The notes beneath the pieces are model-generated. The model saw only the letters and a list, made by a program, of their open reading frames with translations. It had not been told where the DNA came from and did not search any database. Below are positions 6,786-13,453 of a stretch of DNA of 13,904 nt, in pieces. The translations under genes were made by a program, and so were the position numbers. Source of the DNA: Anaerolineales bacterium (GTDB taxonomy: Bacteria > Chloroflexota > Anaerolineae > Anaerolineales > Villigracilaceae); assembly GCA_025056515.1 (NCBI GenBank), contig JANWWB010000110.1:1-13904 (forward strand), read 5' to 3'. Within the stretch, counting starts at the first letter, position 1, and each line of letters starts with the position of its first letter.

Positions 6786-8888
6786 ATGCCTAGGATGATT
6801 TCGCCCTCTGCTACACCTTTTCCTTACCTCAACCGCGAGTTGAGTTTATTAGCTTTTCAAGAGCGCGTTTTGGAAGAAGCGTGCGACGAGCGCAATCCAT
6901 TGCTCGAGCGAGTCAAGTTCTTGTCTATTTTTGGCTCGAATATGGATGAGTTTTTCATGATTCGGGTCGCCGGAATTCGGAAACAGCTTGATTCTTATGT
7001 GCCCGAATTGTCTCCGGATGGCTTAAGCCCGCGCGAGCAATTGGCTAGAATTCGTAAGCGTGCTTTGGACCTGTTTGAAAAGGCGCATCGATGTTATCGC
7101 GAGCAACTTCTTCCAGAACTCAAAAAAGCAGGCATTCATATCTTAGATTACAACAAGCTGAGCCGTGCTCAGCGCGCTCGCGTAGATGAGTATTTTGATA
7201 CCATTGTTTTTCCGGTATTAACTCCCCTCGGTTTAGATCCTGGCCATCCTTTTCCTCACATCTCCAATCTCAGCCTTAATTTGGCGATTGTTATCCGTGA
7301 CAAAGCCGGCGTTGAGAGATTTGCGCGCCTCAAAGTGCCGAATACGCTCCCCCCGCTTTTGCCTGTCAAACGTTCTTCCGGTGGAGTGCGCAAAGATGGC
7401 ACTGTCGCCCATCATCATTACTTCGTGTGGTTGGACCAGGTGATTATGGCAAACGTGGGGGTCCTCTTCCCAGGGATGGAAGTAGTAGGGAGTTATCCTT
7501 TCCGTGTGATTCGTGATGCCGACATCGAGATTCAGGAATTGGAGGCTGATGATTTACTTGAAACGGTCCAACAAAGCATTCGTCGGCGCAAGTTTGGCTC
7601 GGTGGTTATGATGGCCATTCATAAAAACATGCCTCGGCCTGTACGTCAGCTCTTGGCGGAAAACTTGGAAATCAAAAGCACCGATGTGTATACGCTCAGT
7701 GGTCCGTTGGCGTTGGTCCATTTAGGGTATCTTTACAATCATGTGGAGCGTTTGGATCTCAAATATCCCCCGTATAAACCGGCTATTCCCAAACCGTTTC
7801 GTAATGCTAATTTAGCCCATGAGATTTTTGATGCGATTCGCCAGGAAAATATTCTCCTGCATCACCCTTACGACTCGTTTGTTCCCGTGATTGATTTCTT
7901 AAATGCTGCTGCGCGCGATCCTCAAGTGTTGGCTATCAAACAGACGCTTTATCGGGTGGGACAAAATTCTCCGATTGTGAATGCCTTGCTTGAAGCGGTT
8001 GAGCGAGGTAAGCAAGTTGCGGTTTTGGTTGAGCTAAAAGCGCGCTTTGATGAAGAGAGCAACATCGGCTGGGCACGTATGCTAGAGCAAGCCGGCGTTC
8101 ATGTGGTGTACGGCTTAATGGGATTGAAAACACACACGAAAGTCGGCATGGTGGTGCGACGCGAAGGTGATGGGATTCGGCGCTATTTGCACTTGGCGAC
8201 AGGGAATTACAATCCAATTACTGCCTTCTTCTATGAAGACCTGGGAATGTTTACTTGTGATGAGACTCTGGCCGACGATGTGACCCATTTGTTTAATTAC
8301 TTGACCGGTTATTCTACGCTGCAGAATTACAAAAAACTGTTGGTCGCGCCTGTCAATCTACGACAAGGACTAGAGAGATTAATCCGCCGTGAAATCGAAC
8401 ATGCCAAACACGGCAAAGACGCCTATATGATCATCAAGGTGAATTCTCTGGTTGACCCTGCTATGATACGAGTGCTGTATGAAGCCTCTCAAGCTGGGGT
8501 GCGAATTGATTTGCTTGTGCGAGGGATGTGTTCTTTAATTCCAGGTGTGGAACATTGGAGTGAGAACATTCGCGTGATTAGCATTGTAGGACGCTTTCTC
8601 GAACATAGTCGCATTTTTTACTTTTGGAACGATGGGAACGAGCAGGTATTTTTGGGCAGTGCTGATTTGATGACGCGCAACCTAGAGCATCGGGTGGAAA
8701 CGGTCTTCCCAGTCGAAGATGAAAAGCACATTCGCTATTTACGTGATCATGTGCTGGAAAATTATCTGAAGGATAATGTGAATGCACGTCAAATGTTACC
8801 TGATGGTAAGTATGTCCGTCTTCACCCGACTCATAAAGAATCAGCCATCAGTGTTCAAAATTTGCTGATGCGTTCTCTCCATGATTAA
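6786..8888 (+). CDS. ppk1: Polyphosphate kinase 1
   Basis: The protein has 700 residues, the usual PPK1 length, and should polymerise ATP gamma-phosphate into polyphosphate reversibly. Domain order: N domain from YLNRELSLLAFQERVLEEA (13 on) with FLSIFGSNMDEFF; head domain about 120-330; C1 from LLHHPYDSF (about 357); C2 after about 510. His450 in GLKTHTK aligns with the autophosphorylated histidine (His435 in E. coli). His607 in RFLEHSRIF aligns with the second essential histidine (His592). VELKARFDEESNIGWA and VRGMCSLIPG are hallmark blocks. It begins 12 bases after sixA. No clear Shine-Dalgarno precedes ATG 6786, and an in-frame ATG at 6795 is an alternative start, so coupling to sixA may matter. 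It is last in the ppx-CHAD-sixA-ppk1 operon and convergent with the GH31 gene, 9 bases away. Confidence 0.97.
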   Translation: MPRMISPSATPFPYLNRELSLLAFQERVLEEACDERNPLLERVKFLSIFGSNMDEFFMIRVAGIRKQLDSYVPELSPDGLSPREQLARIRKRALDLFEKAHRCYREQLLPELKKAGIHILDYNKLSRAQRARVDEYFDTIVFPVLTPLGLDPGHPFPHISNLSLNLAIVIRDKAGVERFARLKVPNTLPPLLPVKRSSGGVRKDGTVAHHHYFVWLDQVIMANVGVLFPGMEVVGSYPFRVIRDADIEIQELEADDLLETVQQSIRRRKFGSVVMMAIHKNMPRPVRQLLAENLEIKSTDVYTLSGPLALVHLGYLYNHVERLDLKYPPYKPAIPKPFRNANLAHEIFDAIRQENILLHHPYDSFVPVIDFLNAAARDPQVLAIKQTLYRVGQNSPIVNALLEAVERGKQVAVLVELKARFDEESNIGWARMLEQAGVHVVYGLMGLKTHTKVGMVVRREGDGIRRYLHLATGNYNPITAFFYEDLGMFTCDETLADDVTHLFNYLTGYSTLQNYKKLLVAPVNLRQGLERLIRREIEHAKHGKDAYMIIKVNSLVDPAMIRVLYEASQAGVRIDLLVRGMCSLIPGVEHWSENIRVISIVGRFLEHSRIFYFWNDGNEQVFLGSADLMTRNLEHRVETVFPVEDEKHIRYLRDHVLENYLKDNVNARQMLPDGKYVRLHPTHKESAISVQNLLMRSLHD

Positions 8889-8922
8889 GAAAGGAGGCTA
8901 AGGCATTAAGCCTTGTGCTTCC
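8887..8922 (-). terminator. Intrinsic terminator of the GH31 gene
   Basis: On the minus strand, GGAAGCACAAGGC (8922-8910) pairs with GCCTTAGCCTCC (8904-8893) across a 5-base loop. This gives about 11 pairs, including one G-U and a small bulge. TTTCTT follows directly (8892-8887). The stem lies in the last codons of the GH31 gene and the U tract covers the ppk1 stop region. In the plus direction no U run follows, so I see no separate intrinsic terminator for ppk1. Confidence 0.58.
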
Positions 8923-11111
8923 AGAGTTTGGCGCAATTTTTCTCCCCAGGCCGATCCTTGGAGGTAGAAAACAGCCGGTTCTCCTACTGGGGCGAAGATT
9001 TCGAATGTTTGTCCACCGTGGTAAGTCTTGCCACTCCAGAGATGTGTCCATTGTCCCGGCGGTAAATACACGGTCACTGTGTTTGCGCTCGGTTCAGTGA
9101 CCGGAGCGACGAGAAAGTCAGAGCCAAGCATGAAAGCTTGGTAGGTGATACGCCACGTATTTGGGTCGTTCGGATAGTGTAAAAAGGGATGGCGGACAAC
9201 CGGCATCCCGCTTTGCACTGCTTCGGTGATCAGCGTCTGGCGATAGTCAAAGAGGGCAGCATAGATTTGGGACCAACGCGCCAAAGCCTGAAACATGTTT
9301 TCATTTGAGTAAAACTGAATATTCTTTTCCGGTTGACTACCTTCACCGAGGCGGAAGATGAGGGTGAAGGCGTTCATCTCCATCCAACGCAAGAAAAGTT
9401 CTTCGGAACGGCGATAGGTTACCAGAGGATGAGAGAGGTTGATCGAGCCTCCAATCTCAGAGTGGTTGAAAACAAAACCGGAAAGTCCACTTGTGTTCAG
9501 TGCCGTCACGGCAGATTGGATGCCGTTGTGTTTACCCCAGGAAATCAGGTGTTCTCCGCTCCAAAAGAGAGGGACGATTCCCGGAGAATGGGTATAGCCA
9601 GTATCTTGAAGAAAGACGATTTCTTCTCCTATGGTGGCTGCAACTTGTCGATTGAGTTCTGCCCAAAGGACAGGATACATGTTGTGAACGGTGGATGCTG
9701 CTTGGCCTGAGGCCAAAACGGCATCATAGGGTAAACCTCCTCCCAGGTCGGCTATCCAGGCCGAAGCACCTACCTTGGTCATTTGCTCGATAAGAATCTG
9801 TTTGTACCACTCGAAGGCCTCCTGATTGGTTAGGTCAATCAGACCGATGTTGGTGTCGCCGATTTGGAAAAGATAAGGTTGCCCAGCTTGGGTTTTGACC
9901 AGGTATCCCTGGTCGACTGCTGTACGGAACAATTTTCCACCAAAACCTTCGATCTCTGCCACGTAAGGCGTGGTTGAAACAAGCAAGCGGACCCCATCCT
10001 GGGTAAACTGATGGACCATGCTTTCCCAGTCTGGATAGAGATTGCGGTCTACTTCTCCTTGCCAAAGAGTGGACATGGGACCGCTCCAATCGGTTAGCCG
10101 GATTGCTGCAATTGGAATTTGATAGGCTTGCAGGATTCGGTAGAGGTTTTGCGTTTTTTTGCTTCCTCCTTGTAAGTCTATCACTGCGCCTGAGTATATC
10201 CACGTAGGAAGAGGGAGCGGAGTTCCATTTAGATTGGCATAGGTGCTTAAGATCTCCTCAGGCGTTTCTCCCGAGAATAGGGTAAGGGACAAATCGTTTG
10301 CGAAAGCTTGTACCTGTACTCGGTCGGGGCGTTCTAGGTCGAGAAGGAGGTATTCCTGATTGTTGATTTGAACGGCCCGCATCTGGCTGGTGAGATAAAA
10401 AGGCACCGGGGCAGGTGTTGTCAACGGGTTGCCACTTGCGGTATCTTCACTTAGGTTGACCAGCAGTGTTGCAGGTTGGTCACCGCGCCCGATACCCTGC
10501 TGATTAACCCAGATAGGTACACGGCGCCCCTTCATATCGAAGTAAGAGAACTGTTCACCAAAGCCAAAGAAATGTTCTTCTGGAGCTGAAGCATAGGTCA
10601 GAAAGATACGATTGAAGGCCGGACCTGCTTCGAGTTGGAAGTCGAGCTGGGCAATGCCGACGTTGGTGGCTCTGATGTTCAGAGAATAAGAAATCGTCTC
10701 CGGGCCGCAATAGAGTTTCCCTCGCATCGTGATGGCGCTAGGCTTGGGCTCAATGGTTTCAAGGGTTTGTTCGTTGCATACCAGAAGATATTGGTCGCGA
10801 AAGAAAGAGATTCCGCCCTTCTGTTGTACGGTTTCTTGTCCTTGTGCTGCAAGGATAAAGGCTTCTCCCGGCAAAGTTTGCCAGAGAGCAAAGCCTGGGC
10901 GGGACAGGTCTTCCAAGATGAGCTGACCGGTTTCAGCGTCCCAACGTATTTGGAAATGGTTGAGGGTATAATCAAGGGAAGGGACTTGTTGTGGGTCAAA
11001 GGTCAATCTTCCCGTCAGTTGTTCTGCGCCCGGACGCAACAGACGTCCCAGCCATAATCCAAGGGTAATCGAGGCTACCAGGAGAAGAAAATTTCGAGTT
11101 CGTGTGTTCAT
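8898..11111 (-). CDS. Membrane-anchored GH31 family glycosidase, YihQ-like with altered active site
   Basis: The protein has 737 residues from ATG 11111. Residues 7-25 form a hydrophobic segment after a basic N-terminus (RTRNF), an uncleaved anchor or signal, so the enzyme probably acts outside the membrane. A beta-sandwich N-domain carries FFGFGEQFSYFDMKGRR (from 181). The barrel contains DWSGP (341-345), the nucleophile Asp455 in WIADLGGGLPYD, HSEIGG (550-555) and RRSEELFLRWMEMNAFT. A C-terminal beta domain has LPPGQWTHLWSGK. These blocks resemble YihQ sulfoquinovosidase more than YicI or maltase types. However, the acid/base position is Glu520 (WSGEHLISW) where Asp is expected, the Asp of HSDIGG is Glu552, and the Arg-Trp and Tyr sulfonate contacts of YihQ are not seen. 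It is therefore annotated as GH31 of unknown alpha-glycoside specificity, possibly weakly active. No clear Shine-Dalgarno is seen; an in-frame TTG at 11123 is an alternative start. Confidence 0.88.
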   Translation of the reverse strand: MNTRTRNFLLLVASITLGLWLGRLLRPGAEQLTGRLTFDPQQVPSLDYTLNHFQIRWDAETGQLILEDLSRPGFALWQTLPGEAFILAAQGQETVQQKGGISFFRDQYLLVCNEQTLETIEPKPSAITMRGKLYCGPETISYSLNIRATNVGIAQLDFQLEAGPAFNRIFLTYASAPEEHFFGFGEQFSYFDMKGRRVPIWVNQQGIGRGDQPATLLVNLSEDTASGNPLTTPAPVPFYLTSQMRAVQINNQEYLLLDLERPDRVQVQAFANDLSLTLFSGETPEEILSTYANLNGTPLPLPTWIYSGAVIDLQGGSKKTQNLYRILQAYQIPIAAIRLTDWSGPMSTLWQGEVDRNLYPDWESMVHQFTQDGVRLLVSTTPYVAEIEGFGGKLFRTAVDQGYLVKTQAGQPYLFQIGDTNIGLIDLTNQEAFEWYKQILIEQMTKVGASAWIADLGGGLPYDAVLASGQAASTVHNMYPVLWAELNRQVAATIGEEIVFLQDTGYTHSPGIVPLFWSGEHLISWGKHNGIQSAVTALNTSGLSGFVFNHSEIGGSINLSHPLVTYRRSEELFLRWMEMNAFTLIFRLGEGSQPEKNIQFYSNENMFQALARWSQIYAALFDYRQTLITEAVQSGMPVVRHPFLHYPNDPNTWRITYQAFMLGSDFLVAPVTEPSANTVTVYLPPGQWTHLWSGKTYHGGQTFEIFAPVGEPAVFYLQGSAWGEKLRQTLEAQGLMP

Positions 11112-11136
11112 GATTGTTGACAATCAAGCAGATTGT
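11112..11136. promoter_or_regulatory. Triple half-site palindrome, candidate operator with embedded TTGACA
   Basis: Three alternating half-sites occur: GATTGT (11112-11117), ACAATC (11120-11125) and GATTGT (11131-11136). The first pair is a perfect palindrome with a 2-base centre, the second a perfect one with a 5-base centre. TTGACA (11117-11122), identical to the sigma-70 -35 consensus, lies inside the first. A matching -10 for the plus-strand gene is poor (GAATAC at 11139-11144). The block directly abuts the GH31 start codon, so on that transcript it sits in the 5' leader, where the second pair could form a short hairpin. Confidence 0.5.
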
Positions 11137-11153
11137 TTGAATACCCAAGGCGG

Positions 11154-11159
11154 ATTATA
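11154..11159 (-). promoter_or_regulatory. Candidate -10 box of the GH31 gene
   Basis: A perfect TATAAT on the minus strand (11159 to 11154) lies 42 bases upstream of the GH31 ATG, the same distance and the same following CC as the yedF box. No good -35 is seen. Its leader would contain the palindromic half-sites at 11112-11136. Confidence 0.42.
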
Positions 11160-11190
11160 ACCCAGACTATTTGGCAGAAAGGATAAACCG

Positions 11191-13278
11191 ATGGTGTATT
11201 TTCTTCTTTCTATTTTTCTCTCGGCGTTTTTAATTTTTCAGGTTCAGCCGATGATTGCCAAGTATATCTTGCCCTGGTTTGGGGGAGCTTCGGCGGTTTG
11301 GTCTACCGTTCAGATGTTCTTTCAGGTCTTGTTGACTGGTGGGTACGCCTATGCAGGTTGGATTGCTCGACCAGGCCAAGGGCGTGAACGTTTGCATCTT
11401 GCGTTGCTGTTTCTTTCGTTCCTGGCGATGGTGGTGCTTGGGGTCATTTGGCGTTCGCCTGTCACGCCTGATTCTGCTTGGAAGCCGGCGCCAGACGCGC
11501 CGCCGGTATGGGAAATTCTTAAAGTGTTGGCAGTTTCGGTTGGTTTGCCTTATTTCTTGTTGGCTTCAAATAGTCCTTTAATGCAAGCCTGGTTTCATCG
11601 TCTATTTCCTGAGCGGACGGCATACCGACTCTATGCAGTTTCAAACATCGGTTCGTTGGTTGGTTTGGTAGCTTATCCGTTTTTGATTGAACCGACGCTG
11701 ACGCTTCCACAACAAGGCTGGGTGTGGAGCGTGTTGTATATAACGTATGCTGGCTTGGCTAGCTGGGGAGCGATTCGTTCTTTACGAGCAGGCTTTCCAG
11801 CCCAGCCGGCCTCGACTGCTCTGGGTTTGCAGGGAACAGAGGCCATCTCGTGGAGGCGTGCCTTATTATGGGTGGCTTTGGCTGCGACGGCATCGGTTCT
11901 TCTCTTGGCTGTGACTAGTCATATGACCCAAGAAGTGGCCGTTATTCCGTTTTTGTGGGTCTTGCCTCTATCGCTATATTTACTCTCGTTTATCGTGACC
12001 TTTTCGGGCGAACGTTGGTATTCGCGACCCGTTTTTCTGGTGCTGTTATTTGTTTCAATGATTCTGGCCGAGTGGGTACGCGGTAGGGTGGATACTTTTC
12101 CGACGCTTGGACAAATTGGTGTTTATGCGCTTTTGTTGTTCTCGGCGGCCATGCTTTGTCATGGTGAGCTGTATCGTTTACGCCCGGCTCCGGCGCGCTT
12201 GACGACCTTTTATTTGCTTGTCTCGATTGGCGGCGCGCTGGGAGGAATCTTTGTGACCTTTGTGGCGCCACTGGCTTTCCGCGGCTATTGGGAGTTGCCG
12301 CTTGGTTTGGTCAGCGTATGGGCTCTTTTGCTCTTGATTGGTTTCCGTTCCTGGCCGTTCTGGCCGCGTTGGCGTTTTATCTTGGAAGGCACGCTCGTTT
12401 TGAGCGCTTTGATTGTCGCAGTGATTCGCACGGGCGGCGTCATTCGCTCAGATGTGACCGATTCGCTCTGGCTGGGGCGCAATTTTTATGGCGTGACGCG
12501 CGTTAAGTCGTTGGGAGCGGATGGCTGGCCTTCCCAACGATATGCGCTGGTGCATGGCGTGACCATTCATGGTTTTCAGTATGCCCGAGGGGACAAACGA
12601 CATCAGCCTACGGCTTATTTCAGCGAGACTAGTGGTGTTGGCCTGGCAATCCTCAATCATCCGGCGCGCGCAAAGCAGATGCGGGTAGGAGTCTTGGGTT
12701 TAGGGATTGGTACTTTGGCCGTCTATGGTCAGCCAGGAGATGTATATCGATTCTATGAGATCAATCCCCAGATTATCGATCTGGCTTGGGGTGAAGGAGG
12801 GTACTTCTCCTACTTGCGTGATAGCCAGGCTAAGATTGAAGTGGTTTTAGGAGATGCCAGGCTTTCGCTCGAGCGCGAACTGGCTCTTGGCAAGCCGCAA
12901 GCTTATCACGTACTTATCATGGATGTCTTTTCAAGCGACTCAATCCCTGTGCATCTTTTGAATCGGGAATCGTTTGCACTCTATCTACAACATCTTGCAC
13001 CGGATGGAATTTTGGCCGTTCATATCTCTAACCGTCATCTTGATTTGTTACCGGTGGTTTGGCTTCTAGCCGATTACTATGGACTAGAGAGGGTTGTCAT
13101 TCGATCAAGCGGCGACTATGAACAGCGTTTTCCTTCCTTGTGGGTCTTGTTGTCGCTTGACCCCAACCTTCTAGCTCATCCGGAAATCGCCTCGCGTGCG
13201 GCCAACATGGTGGGCTATGCTCCTTCCTTACGACTGTGGACCGATGATTATAGCAATCTGATTCAGATTCTGAAATAG
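11191..13278 (+). CDS. Fused multi-spanning membrane protein with C-terminal spermidine synthase-like domain
   Basis: This 695-residue integral membrane protein has many hydrophobic helices over residues 1-430, e.g. FLLSIFLSAFLIFQVQPMIAK at the start and VLAVSVGLPYFLLASNSPL near 115. A soluble Rossmann domain (about 490-660) follows. That domain has the glycine-rich loop VGVLGLGIGT (499-508), Glu523 in FYEINP, Asp555 in LGDAR, and Asp578/Asp583 in MDVFSSDSIP, the layout of SpeE-type aminopropyltransferases. The polyamine-site signature of true SpeE (DSTDP-GPA-like) is not present: SIPVHLL replaces it. Such proteins are usually labelled fused MFS/spermidine synthase, but their reaction is unproven. 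SAM or an analogue is the likely ligand. AAAGGA (11178-11183) lies 7 bases before ATG 11191. It is divergent from the GH31 gene, with only 79 bases between the starts. Confidence 0.88.
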   Translation: MVYFLLSIFLSAFLIFQVQPMIAKYILPWFGGASAVWSTVQMFFQVLLTGGYAYAGWIARPGQGRERLHLALLFLSFLAMVVLGVIWRSPVTPDSAWKPAPDAPPVWEILKVLAVSVGLPYFLLASNSPLMQAWFHRLFPERTAYRLYAVSNIGSLVGLVAYPFLIEPTLTLPQQGWVWSVLYITYAGLASWGAIRSLRAGFPAQPASTALGLQGTEAISWRRALLWVALAATASVLLLAVTSHMTQEVAVIPFLWVLPLSLYLLSFIVTFSGERWYSRPVFLVLLFVSMILAEWVRGRVDTFPTLGQIGVYALLLFSAAMLCHGELYRLRPAPARLTTFYLLVSIGGALGGIFVTFVAPLAFRGYWELPLGLVSVWALLLLIGFRSWPFWPRWRFILEGTLVLSALIVAVIRTGGVIRSDVTDSLWLGRNFYGVTRVKSLGADGWPSQRYALVHGVTIHGFQYARGDKRHQPTAYFSETSGVGLAILNHPARAKQMRVGVLGLGIGTLAVYGQPGDVYRFYEINPQIIDLAWGEGGYFSYLRDSQAKIEVVLGDARLSLERELALGKPQAYHVLIMDVFSSDSIPVHLLNRESFALYLQHLAPDGILAVHISNRHLDLLPVVWLLADYYGLERVVIRSSGDYEQRFPSLWVLLSLDPNLLAHPEIASRAANMVGYAPSLRLWTDDYSNLIQILK

Positions 13279-13453
13279 TAACGACCATCTGCTGCCTTGT
13301 TGCAGACATAGGGTTGTATTCTGGAAGGAGGCGCAGCCGCCGAAGCAGTCTCCAGATCCTTCGGAGGGCTTTGTCTTCTAACGCGAGGCAGGGTTTTGCC
13401 ATCTTCAGAGGCCTAGGACAACACTTTCTGTGAAAAGCGGTCGAAGACTTCTG
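13279..13453. other. Convergent intergenic gap with hairpin and repeat
   Basis: These 175 bases lie between two converging genes. A small hairpin TCTGC (13288-13292) / GCAGA (13302-13306) follows the upstream stop but has no U tract. The REP-like element at 13319-13354 follows. The rest, 13371-13453, shows no gene, RNA gene or clear terminator. Confidence 0.6.
13319..13354. repeat. REP-like palindromic dispersed repeat, degenerate copy
   Basis: TCTGGA (13320-13325) and TCCAGA (13350-13355) enclose GGCG-CAGC-CGCC (13330-13341), then GAAGCAGTC. The core GCAGCCGCCGAAGCAGTCTC (13333-13352) has the form of the widespread intergenic family that reads GCGAGG-AGC-GAAGCAATCTC in many bacteria, including Chloroflexota. 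The assignment is by remembered pattern. Only one good copy is in this window, with a weaker match at 3597-3617. Confidence 0.5.

Noticed and set aside
8898..11111. Naming the GH31 protein sulfoquinovosidase (yihQ).
   Set aside because: The residues that contact the sulfonate in YihQ are not seen and the acid/base residue differs; no sulfoquinovose catabolism gene is nearby.
11191..13278. Naming the membrane protein speE.
   Set aside because: The polyamine-binding signature is missing and the membrane fusion is unlike soluble spermidine synthases.
13279..13453. Possible small structured RNA (6S, SRP or RNase P-like) in the gap before the aldo/keto reductase.
   Set aside because: None of the conserved core sequences of these RNAs is present; the structure comes from a short REP-like palindrome.
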